Shown: positions 1-7,682 of the stretch, piece by piece | How positions within the stretch are numbered: the stretch's first letter is position 1 | Layout of the letters: the number at the start of each line of letters is the position of its first letter | NCBI GenBank assembly: GCA_963836265.1 | Contig: CAWIIO010000004.1 | Coordinates: 231,783-295,782, forward strand | Length of the DNA: 64,000 nucleotides | Origin: CAIWHR01 sp963836265 | Lineage (GTDB): Bacteria > Pseudomonadota > Gammaproteobacteria > Burkholderiales > Casimicrobiaceae | Direction: 5' to 3' | Translations under genes and position numbers: made by a program | The notes under the pieces: model-generated | The model's input: only the letters and a program-made list of their open reading frames with translations | The model's database searches: none | Told to the model about the DNA's origin: nothing

Positions 1-569
1 GCAAGGACGGCACATACACGACCGCAGAATCGAAGCGCGGCGCGTGCGCCGCTCACGGTGGCGTCAAGGATTGGTATGACACCTCGGCGGCCGCCAAGTC
101 CAGTTCTGCGCCATCTGCGCCCGCCGCCGCAAAGGCTACTGCGCCCGCGATGGCTGCCGCTGCCCCAGCGCCCGCGGGGTCGACCGGGCAGTGTAAAGAT
201 GGAACGTATACGACCACAGAGACCAAGAAGGGTGCGTGCGGCGGTCACGGCGGCGTCAAGGACTGGTATGGGAACCCGATCCCCGCGAAGGCGAGCGCGG
301 CACCAGCGGCGCCGGCCGCGGCAAAGGCTTCTGCCGCCCCCACGGCTCCCGCAGCGCCCGCGCCGGTCGCCAAGACTTCAACTGCACCGATGGCAGCTGC
401 GCCTGCGGCGGGCGGCGGACCCGGCCAAGTGTGGGTCAACACCAACAGCAAGGTCTATCACTGTCCTGGCGACAAGTACTACGGCAAGACCAAGGCGGGC
501 GAGTACATGACGGAATCCGCAGCCAAGGCCGCAGGCAATCACGCCGACCACGGCAAAGCCTGCAGCTGA
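1..569 (+). CDS. DUF3761-type repeat protein, 5' end outside window
   Basis: The reading frame is open from base 3 and runs to a TGA at 567-569, so the start lies upstream of the window. Two copies of a short Cys-containing module are visible (CKDGTYTTTETKKGAC followed by GGHGGVKDWYG; the first copy is cut by the window edge). They are joined by Ala/Pro/Lys-rich low-complexity linkers. The C-terminus is a third small domain with VWVNTNSKVYHCPG and YYGKTKAGEYM. The modules match the DUF3761 type found in small exported proteins, and the final domain is often found attached to it. Function is unknown; the linkers and paired Cys suggest a periplasmic or secreted protein, but the signal peptide would be off-window. 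Confidence 0.75.
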   Translation, partial: KDGTYTTAESKRGACAAHGGVKDWYDTSAAAKSSSAPSAPAAAKATAPAMAAAAPAPAGSTGQCKDGTYTTTETKKGACGGHGGVKDWYGNPIPAKASAAPAAPAAAKASAAPTAPAAPAPVAKTSTAPMAAAPAAGGGPGQVWVNTNSKVYHCPGDKYYGKTKAGEYMTESAAKAAGNHADHGKACS

Positions 570-782
570 GGAAGGCAGGCCGTGGCAAGTAAGAGATTCA
601 GCGGTATCGAACGGCGGACCCCCGGCATTTGTTTACCTTCATACACAACACCAATGTGCGGACGCCTGCTTCGCGGCACGATTTGGCTTCCGCCATGCTT
701 TGTATCCCGCCACCGGCCTACCCCACGCGCCGAACGTCCACATCCTAGATTTCGAGCGTCCGCTCTCGGCAGTCCTGAACTT
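570..782. other. Intergenic, no feature seen
   Basis: Between the DUF3761 gene and the left end of RIT copy 1. I see no gene, terminator or repeat here. Confidence 0.5.
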
Positions 783-808
783 CCCCTATGCTCACCTCGA
801 AACTATGC
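783..808 (+). repeat. RIT copy 1 left terminal inverted repeat
   Basis: Begins CCCCTATGCTCACCTCGAAA and matches the reverse complement of 4216-4241 at 25 of 26 positions. It ends with the 10-mer GAAACTATGC (799-808), whose inverse GCATAGTTTT lies at 875-884. Confidence 0.9.
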
Positions 809-882
809 GCACTCGCGGCTGAGGAAGCGGCGCCGGCCTCTCGGAGGTGATCGGTTGGGGCCGGCGCATGGTGAGCATAGTT

Positions 883-1896
883 TTACAGGGCCTGCAGGAA
901 TTGCATGAGGGCGTCGGGAGCACGGAAACGCCGCAGCTTCGTGTCGGGGGCCTCGAGCCGGGCCAGGGCCTTTTCCTTCATCGCCAGATTCGCCTCAACG
1001 TAGCGATGAGTCGTCGTCGTGCTTTCATGGCCGAGCCAGAGCGCGATCACGTGGAAGGGGACGCCGGACTGCAATAAGTGCATCGCGGTCGTGTGCCGAA
1101 GCAGATGCGGCGATATTCGCTTCTTCCTCAGATCCGGAAGCTGGGTCAGCGCTCGCTCGACAGCCAACTCCAGGCGCCGTGCTACGTTCGATCTGGTCAT
1201 CGGCGTGCCATTGCGGTTCGGCAGGAGAGCGGCCTCGCCGCACAGTTGCGGATTTTGACGCAGCCAGGCGCGCAGCTCCTGCACCGTCGCTTTCCACAGA
1301 GGAATCGACCGCTGTTTGCGTCCTTTGCCGTGCAGATGCACGCAGGCGGCGCGATCGAGAACCACGTCGGCCACGCGCACGCCGATGATCTCGGAGACGC
1401 GCGCACCGGTGTTGTAGAGCATCGCCAGCAGCAGGTGGTCGCGCTGCGAGGTCCAGCTCGAACCGGGCTGGCCCAGTACGGTCATCATCTCCTCGCGCGT
1501 GAGGAAGCCCAGCATCGGTCGCTCGAAGCGTTTCATCGGCACGGCCAGCGCCTGCTCAACGGCGTGCAACGAGGCTATGTCGCGGCGACCGGCGTACTTC
1601 AGGAACGTGCGTAGGCGGTCAGCCGCAGGTTGCGACTGCGTACCGCGTTATGCCGTGCGTGCTCCAGGTGGTCAAGGAACGCGAGGATCAGCTCGGGCGT
1701 AATGTGGGATAGCCGCAACGCGGTGGGCGCCACCTGCAACCGGTGCGCCGGCGAAGTCCAGGAACAGCTTCAGGGCGTCGCGGTAGCAGGCGACAGTGCG
1801 CGGGCTTACCGCCCGCTGTGCAACGAGGTACTCGGTAAAGAACTGCTGAACGAGCGCAGCGAACGATGGTGGCTGGGAGGTGGTTGCGTTACGCAT
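883..1896 (-). pseudogene. ritC: RIT tyrosine recombinase C, frameshifted
   Basis: Third gene of the trio, equivalent to the intact 337-aa gene at 50318-51331. The catalytic half is intact and shows the Arg box (NTGARVSEIIGV), the LLRHTTAMHLL box and the LGHESTTTTHRY box with the nucleophilic Tyr. Compared with copy 2, one base is missing near 1613 and one is added near 1741, so about 40 codons in the N-terminal core-binding region are read in the wrong frame and the ORF is split. A full-length product is not expected without frameshifting. The start is at 1896, overlapping the end of ritB. Confidence 0.85.
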
Positions 1897-2852
1897 TGTT
1901 GGCCTCCGGTTCGTCTGGTGCGACTCGAAAGCGCTTGGCGGCCAGCTCCATGAGCTCTGGCACCGCTGACAGATACCAATAGGTATTGGTCACCATCGCA
2001 TGGCCGACATAGGTCGATAGGCCGAGCATCGCCTGATCGATGTCGATGCCGTCGGCATGCCAGGCGAGCATCCGTCTCACCACGAACGTGTGCCTCAAGT
2101 CGTGAACGCGAGGCGCGTGGTGCGTTCCCCGATTCGGCCAGCCGAGCTGCGCGCGCAACTGGCTGAACACCCGATCGACCTGGCGTGTGCTGAGCATTTG
2201 TCCTCGGCGCCGACCGCGCCAGCCGACGAAGAACGGCGTGTCATCGGTCACTTCGATCTGCGGATCGCGCAGGCGGCGGTATCTGCGCAGAGCCTGGGTT
2301 GTGCTCGGGTGCATCGGCACCTGGCGCGATTTGGCGAACTTGGTTCGCCGCACGGTGAGGACGCCGTTCTTCAGGTCGACATCGCTGTCGAGCAAGCCGT
2401 ACTGCTTCGGAGACGCGAAGCCCCGTCGAGGCGAGCAACCCGAACAGCGCCTCGTAGGTGGCGCCGCGCAGGCCGCAGGGACCGATCTGACGTGCTGCAG
2501 CCAGCAGGTCGGCGATTTCCTGCTCGCTATAGATGTGCGGCGCTGTGCGCCCACCGATGCGGCCGAACACGGCATCGTTGGGAACCTCGGTGCGAGGCTC
2601 GAACTGCTGCAGCCAGCGCAGGAAGGGGCGTAACAGCTTCAGTCGGCGCGCCCAGGTGCGCGGGTCGCTGCTTCCCGGCCGGTCACGGTGCGCCCACTCG
2701 GCCATCAGTTCGACCGTCAGGGGTGTTTGCTCCCCGGCGTACGAGGCAAAGCTCTGCAGCGCGTATTCCATGCTCCGCAGCGCGAAACCTAGGCGGCGCC
2801 GCTCGCGCAGGTACTGTCGGACCCGTGCACGTAGATTCAGGGACTGGCTCAT
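1889..2852 (-). pseudogene. ritB: RIT tyrosine recombinase B, frameshifted
   Basis: Middle gene of the trio, equivalent to 51324-52286 in copy 2. It starts with ATG at 2852 (MSQSLNLRARV), overlapping the ritA stop by four bases. The frame is lost near 2390 just after the catalytic Arg motif (STGLRVSEAVRL), where copy 1 has one extra base. The rest (SDVDLKNGVLTVRRTK to the C-terminus), including RHTFVVRRM and VGHAMVTNTYWY, continues in another frame to the stop at 1889. Confidence 0.85.
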
Positions 2853-4096
2853 GCGCTCCTCCCTGGCCAAGGCAGCGCCACCGAGCGCAGGTTCCGGCCG
2901 TCGAGCTTGGCGTAGACCAGCGTGGTGTTGAGCGAACGGTGCCGCAGCACGTCGGCGACTTCCTTCAGCGAGCTGCCGCCGTCGAGCAGCCGGCGCGCGA
3001 TGGTGTGGCGCAGTAGGTGCGATCGGGTGTAGGGCAAGGCCGGCACGCTGATAGGCCAGCCGAATGATCTTGCGCACGCCGTCGGGTCCGATCGGTTCGT
3101 CTTGCGGCGCCGCGCGTCGTACGAACAGTCCGCGGTGGCGGCTCTTGGGGCGCTCGTACTGCAGGTAGGCAACGATGGCTCGCCCGGTCGGCTCCGGCAG
3201 GGGTAACAGTTGCTCGCGCCGGCCCTTGGTCTTGCGCAGCGCTCACGACGCCGTCGCGCCAATTGATGTCGTCCAGGCTGAGCGCGGCGATCTCGCCGCT
3301 GCGAAGGCCCAGATCCACGGCGCACCGCACGATCGCGGCGGTGCGGCGCATGGTCGGGCTCGGGCTATCCAGCGACTGCAGCAGCCGTCGAACCTCCTCA
3401 TCCGTAAGCGTCTGCGGCAACGACGCCTGCTGCCAGTTCGCCGGATAGGACAGGACACCGATCAGGTGGTAGACCGTGTCGCCGCACGATGCGCGGTAAC
3501 GGAAATAGCCGCGCAGCGCCGAAACCACGGCACCCATGCTCGCCGGCGCATGGCATCGTTCGGTCAGGCGCACGAAGCAAGATCGCACGTGCTCGGGCTT
3601 GATCGCCGGGATCACGACCGGGCGATCGCGGAACCGCCAACGAAGGAACTCCCGCACGATGCGCAACATCGCGCGCCGCGTCCTTGGCGCTAATCCGCGC
3701 ACGTGCTCCATGTGTTCGTCGAAGCGGTGCAGTTCTTCGTCGACGGGCGTTGCACCCACCGGCCGCGCCGCGGTGATGCCGAGCGTGCGCAGCACCACGA
3801 GCAAATGGCCGATCGCCGCATGCGCCTCGCGCCGATCCGTGCGGTCGGCCACCGCACGGCAGCGCGCAGATGCTCGTCGCCGAAACGGGCGACAGCAACC
3901 TCGTCTATGTTAGCCAGGTCGAGCCGTTCCTTCTGTGCCCACCGAGGAAATGACCGGCGCAGTTGGCGTAGCTGTGGACGGTGTGCCCCGCATGTCGCCG
4001 CTCGATGAGGTACCGCCTGAGCGCCTCGATGTAGGGCGCGTGCTGCACGTCGCCGGCAGCACCGGGCAGGCGTTCGATACGCGTTGTCGTATCCAT
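2849..4096 (-). pseudogene. ritA: RIT tyrosine recombinase A, multiply frameshifted
   Basis: First gene of the trio, starting at ATG 4096 (MDTTTRIERLPG) behind an AAGGAG ribosome-binding site. It is broken by several indels relative to copy 2: a lost base near 3940, losses near 3850-3865, an extra C near 3242 and an extra C near 3029. Pieces of the recombinase fold are readable in three frames, ending with HLLRHTIARRLL and LRHRSLNTTLVYAKL at 2849. It is the most damaged of the three genes, so this copy cannot make its full recombinase set. Confidence 0.85.
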
Positions 4097-4215
4097 CGTG
4101 GTCTCCTTGAGATAGGAGCCACGAGGATGCGGGGAATGGCGAAACTATGCGGACTTCAGCGCACTCCCACCCACCTTACTCCGACCGAGGCCGCGCCATT
4201 CCCTTCAAAACGTGA

Positions 4216-4241
4216 GCATAGTTTCAAGGTGAGCATAGGGG
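4216..4241 (-). repeat. RIT copy 1 right terminal inverted repeat
   Basis: Inverted partner of 783-808. It carries GCATAGTTTC at 4216-4225, paired with an inner GAAACTATGC at 4141-4150. Confidence 0.9.
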
Positions 4242-4509
4242 TCGCGTCCCGCCGTTGATCAGGCGTTCGTCCTCGCGACGTTCAACGGTAGAGTCAGAAT
4301 CGCCGACGCGATATCGCGACCGTTGAGACGCCTCGACAACGATGCAAGATCGCCTCATCAGCCGGAGGCCTCGGGTTTGCGTTCGCGATCTCGAGCGTAG
4401 CTAATTCGTAACTTTTCTTGCCTTCGTGCGGCTGGCTCTAGGCTATGTAGCGCTGCTCTTGAAACTTGGCGTGTGTGGCAAGAGTCTGATTTGAAATGTG
4501 ATCCCAACT
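4242..4509. other. Intergenic between RIT copy 1 and tRNA fragment
   Basis: About 270 bp without a supportable gene. No promoter or terminator is evident. Confidence 0.4.
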
Positions 4510-4564
4510 GAGCGCCGGACTGTTAATCCGCAGGTCCCAGGTTCGAGCCCTGGTCGGGGAGCCA
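4510..4564 (+). tRNA. tRNA-Asn 3' fragment (possible att site remnant)
   Basis: This 55-bp stretch reproduces the 3' part of a bacterial tRNA-Asn. The anticodon arm is CGGACTGTTAATCCG with GTT anticodon, then come the variable loop, the T arm (CCCAGGTTCGAGCCCTGG), the acceptor strand TCGGGGA, the discriminator G and CCA. The 5' acceptor strand (expected TCCCCGA) and D arm are missing; the upstream bases do not pair. It cannot be a functional tRNA. Tyrosine-integrase islands commonly recreate such 3' ends when they insert into a tRNA gene, so this may be one end of an old island. The intact gene is not in the window. Confidence 0.85.
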
Positions 4565-5035
4565 ATATTCAAAGGGTTAGGCTCGTTCGAGCACTCGACT
4601 TGGGTAATATTCTCGGTAATATTTTTTTCCCGCACCTCACGCCAAGTCAGCATCAATCAAGAAGATACAAAGCAAAGAGCGGCGGACTCTTGATCCGTAG
4701 GTTGCGTACACCTTGCGAAGTGATGCGGAGTCATGCGGTGCACGCGCTTGGGACCATCAGCGGTGTAATCGAGATTCTCGCAGCATAGTCATTTTTCGGG
4801 CGACGAGCAGGCGATCACATTCGCGATTCGTCATCTCTAAAATGGCGACCGGATAGATTTCATCTCTCGTTTTCGATCTCATGTTCGACGTTCCGCAGCG
4901 CCGTGGCGGAGAACCGCCGACGATCGGTCCGAGATCGGCCAGTTCCAGCCACAGGCCACCGGCAGCTTCCTGGCATCTCACACGGCCATGCTGGTCTCCA
5001 GAGGGCGGGCAGCCGGAAGTAGCTCCCACGGGTAG
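4565..5035. other. Non-coding, degenerate region
   Basis: No supportable gene. The direct repeat GGTAATATT occurs twice near 4605-4622, followed by a T-run. A tRNA-anticodon-arm-like string lies near 4685 but lacks the rest of a tRNA. The right edge grades into the IS91 transposase remnant. Confidence 0.4.
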
Positions 5036-5420
5036 CCGTGCCCAGCCCATGCGGCCCCGACGGCCCTGGGCGGTCTCGGTGCTGGCGGCTGCGACCTAAG
5101 CCGCCTCGTCCGGCGGCGCCGGCCCCATCGGTACCCCCCAGCGCCCGCAGCTTTGCGATCGGTGCCAGCACGCCATGGTCGGATCAGGTGCAGCCCCGGC
5201 CGCGGGACCAACGCTGCCAGTCGCTGCATGAACTCATGACCAGGTGCGTGGTGCCGTCGCGCCACGGCGTCTTGAGCTTCAACTCTACTCGTCCGGCAGC
5301 GTTGAGCTGTACCCGCGGCGCGTTGGCACAGGCCGAGTTGCCGATGACCAGGGTGACCCGCGCCGCATGTGCTTGCCCCAACAGGCCCATGACGCCTCGA
5401 CGCGGCTGTCGAACGCGTAC
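5036..5420 (-). pseudogene. IS91-family transposase, C-terminal remnant
   Basis: Read leftward in three frames, this recovers hallmark C-terminal segments of one IS91-type transposase group: AAGRVELKLKTPWRDGTTHL, then FMQRLAALVPRP, then LAPIAKLRALGG, then MGWARL near 5050. At least three frame changes separate them, so the gene is dead. The N-terminal half is absent here; a matching N-terminal remnant in the same orientation lies at 25985-26290, on the far side of the protease operon. From family knowledge these motifs belong to the same type of transposase. Confidence 0.75.
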
Positions 5421-5570
5421 GCACGAAGCTCATCGAGGCGCTTGAACAGGAGCAGGCTGCTAAACGCACGCGCCTCCCCGAAGGCTGGCGAGACCAGGTA
5501 TTGCCGCAAACCGTGACGACGGCGAAGGGGCAATTGCTGCCGAAGCCGGTGACCGAAGGCTAAGCGCGGT

Positions 5571-5801
5571 CTATCGGAAGGCCGCACGCAACAGCGCCGC
5601 GAACAGCACGACGAGAAGCGCCGCCACCATCAAGCCGGCGATCAGATACCCCAGCAGCAGCGCGACCACGATGACGATGGCCGCGACGAGCGTGAGCAGC
5701 GCGGCCAGAACGGCCGCACCGAGCCGTCCCAACGCAAAACGGCGCTGCGTCGGCGCCTGGCCCGAACGCTTCGAGGAGATCACGATCTGAAAGCGGCCCA
5801 T
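5571..5801 (-). CDS. Small hydrophobic membrane protein
   Basis: A 76-aa protein. After a basic, soluble N-terminus of about 22 residues (MGRFQIVISSKRSG), residues 27-75 are almost entirely hydrophobic (LGAAVLAALLTLVAAIVIVV and LLLGYLIAGLMVAALLVVLF), enough for two closely spaced transmembrane helices. It starts 12 bp after the stop of the 622-aa gene and is the last member of the nine-gene operon. I do not recognise a family. In context it could anchor or localise the large operon products at the inner membrane; that is inference. Confidence 0.7.
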   Translation of the reverse strand: MGRFQIVISSKRSGQAPTQRRFALGRLGAAVLAALLTLVAAIVIVVALLLGYLIAGLMVAALLVVLFAALLRAAFR

Positions 5802-5813
5802 GTCGCAAGCCCT

Positions 5814-7682
5814 TCACGGCTGGTTCGTCGGCACGATACGGTCGAACGCGAGCCCGCTGTGGCCTTCGCCGCGACCCGTCTGCTTGCGCACGCCGAGCCA
5901 GGTGAACACGGTGCCATCGGTCCAGCGCGTACGCTGGAAGGCGAGCATCACGTGCGTGCCCGCGCGCTGCACCTCCTCCTCGTGCACGCGATACGGCCGG
6001 CCTTGGTCGAGTCCCTCGCGCAGCAGCGTGGTGCGCGGCCGCACGCGCTCGAACGTGGGCGCAGGGTCGTTCGCGAGGAAGCGTGGCATGGCCGCGCGCC
6101 GTAGCTGGATCTGCCGGTTATCGTTCTCGACGTGCTCGGGCACGAATGGAATCCAGTGCTCGGGCACGGTGCTCATGATGTCGTACCGGACGTCGGCCTT
6201 GAATTCGATGGGATCCGCCGCCACACCTCCCGCGGCATCGAGCTGCGCCTGCAGATGGTCGTGGAGCTCGCCGGCGGCGACGTTGCCGGCGCGCGTGCCG
6301 CCGCTCGGCAGGGGGATGGCGGTCTCGATGCCCCAGACCATGTTCGCCATTTCGTCGCGCGCGAGTGCGACCTTCTCCAGCGGCGCACCCTCCTGCACTT
6401 TCGGCACGGTGGGCAGCATCAGCAGCGTGAGATCGGCGGGTTCGTCGGCCTCGCCCTTGATGCTCAGGCTGAAGAGATTCCAGCGCTGCCAGGATTCATC
6501 GCTGCCGCTGCCCGCGGCCTCGATCCAGAAACGCTCGCCGAAGTTGTTGGTGACGGCGAGTCCCCGGATGTTCAGCACCGTGCCGGCCTGCACGGTGTGC
6601 GGCAGCAGGAACCAGTCGTTGGCATAGATGAGCCCGAATTCGATGAGCAGCATCTTCGACAGGTCGGTGGGACCCGGACGGATGTCGCCGAAGTTCGTCT
6701 TGCCATCCTCGAAGGCCCACCAGCGCGAGTCCGGCATGCCGCTGAAGCGCACCGGCGCGGGAATGAACATCCGCGTCGTGTACTGCGGATCCATCGGCCG
6801 GCCTTCCGCGGGGGTTGGCGTGTCGCCGAGCTGATGTCGGCTTCGGTCCCAATCGAAGTTGTACCAGTCGAGATGCCCCTGGAAATATTCGTCGGCCGCC
6901 AACACCTTTTCGTTGCCGTTGCCGTCGGCGCTGGCACAGGCGAACGCGTACTCCAGCCGCTCGGGCTGCCAGGCGTCGCCTTCGTCCTTCGGGCGCTGCG
7001 AATACAGCGTGTCGAACCAGGCGACGAAGGCGGGACCCGCCGCATCGGCGGCGCTCTTGTCGCCGGCCGAGAGCCCGGCCACTCCGTCGGACGCGAGGTT
7101 CGTGTCCTGCTCCCTCAGATGCAGATAGAGCGCGCCGCCATCCATGGCGCGGCCGGCCACGGCGCGGAACTGCTGCAGCGCCGACACATGCGCGCAAATC
7201 GGCGTATCCTCTTTCTTCGCCGGGTCGGGGAGCACGATCTTGTAGTGCTCCTGGAACGCCGCCCGCGCGGACGCGGGGATCATCTGCAGCCAGCGCCGGC
7301 CCATCTGCAGCCGAAGGTCGAGCGCGAGCGGCAGCGTACCCGCCGCAAAGGCGATCGGCCGCCGCTCGACGGTGGTTTCGAGCGGCGTCGCCAGATCGAA
7401 ATCCTGCGTGGCTTCGCCCAGCGGTTCGTACTTGGCGATCCGCTGTCCGATGACGTGGATCTTCGCGCTCACCGGCGAGCCGGCATCGTCGGCGGTGAAT
7501 TCAGCCATCTGCCATTGCTTGCAGAGCATCCACAAGGCATCGCGCACCTCGGCGCGCAACGCGCGCGTGAAATTGTCGGTGCGTGGCCGGCTCTCGAGCC
7601 GGTTGTAGCGGGTGATGGTCGGCAGCAGCGTCTTGCCGGAGAGCACCGGCTCGATGTTGCGGATGGTGAGCGCTTCGTTCAT
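5814..7682 (-). CDS. Uncharacterised 622-aa operon protein
   Basis: The start is ATG 7682 (MNEALTIRNIEPVLSGKTLL), which overlaps the stop of the 1902-aa gene in an ATGA arrangement, so the two are probably translationally coupled; a longer upstream reading would lie antisense-like inside the neighbour and is rejected. There is no signal peptide or membrane helix. A conserved-looking central segment reads LLIEFGLIYANDWFLLPHTV followed by GTVLNIRGLAVTNNFGERF, a pattern I associate with large uncharacterised bacterial proteins, with no function known to me. The N-terminus is Trp/Arg-rich (EVRDALWMLCKQWQMAEF). The C-terminus carries HEEEVQRAGTHVMLAFQRTR. Probably a soluble structural or scaffold component acting with the 1902- and 1151-aa proteins. 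Confidence 0.75.
   Translation of the reverse strand: MNEALTIRNIEPVLSGKTLLPTITRYNRLESRPRTDNFTRALRAEVRDALWMLCKQWQMAEFTADDAGSPVSAKIHVIGQRIAKYEPLGEATQDFDLATPLETTVERRPIAFAAGTLPLALDLRLQMGRRWLQMIPASARAAFQEHYKIVLPDPAKKEDTPICAHVSALQQFRAVAGRAMDGGALYLHLREQDTNLASDGVAGLSAGDKSAADAAGPAFVAWFDTLYSQRPKDEGDAWQPERLEYAFACASADGNGNEKVLAADEYFQGHLDWYNFDWDRSRHQLGDTPTPAEGRPMDPQYTTRMFIPAPVRFSGMPDSRWWAFEDGKTNFGDIRPGPTDLSKMLLIEFGLIYANDWFLLPHTVQAGTVLNIRGLAVTNNFGERFWIEAAGSGSDESWQRWNLFSLSIKGEADEPADLTLLMLPTVPKVQEGAPLEKVALARDEMANMVWGIETAIPLPSGGTRAGNVAAGELHDHLQAQLDAAGGVAADPIEFKADVRYDIMSTVPEHWIPFVPEHVENDNRQIQLRRAAMPRFLANDPAPTFERVRPRTTLLREGLDQGRPYRVHEEEVQRAGTHVMLAFQRTRWTDGTVFTWLGVRKQTGRGEGHSGLAFDRIVPTNQP

Larger units (their letters stand above)
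783..4241 (-). mobile_element. RIT element copy 1 (decayed)
   Basis: A 3.46-kb recombinase-in-trio element: three overlapping tyrosine-recombinase genes transcribed leftward, bounded by 26-bp inverted ends (783-808 and 4216-4241) that differ at one position. Both ends also carry an inner pair of inverted 10-mers. It is closely similar along its length to the second copy at 50218-53677, but all three genes are broken by single-base indels relative to that copy. The architecture is that of RIT elements described in proteobacteria, where ritA, ritB and ritC are a fixed trio. I see no clear target duplication at the flanks. Confidence 0.9.

Noticed and set aside
4683..4712. tRNA-like anticodon arm (GCGGACTCTTGATCCGT)
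   Set aside because: No T arm or acceptor stem around it; probably chance or a very decayed fragment.
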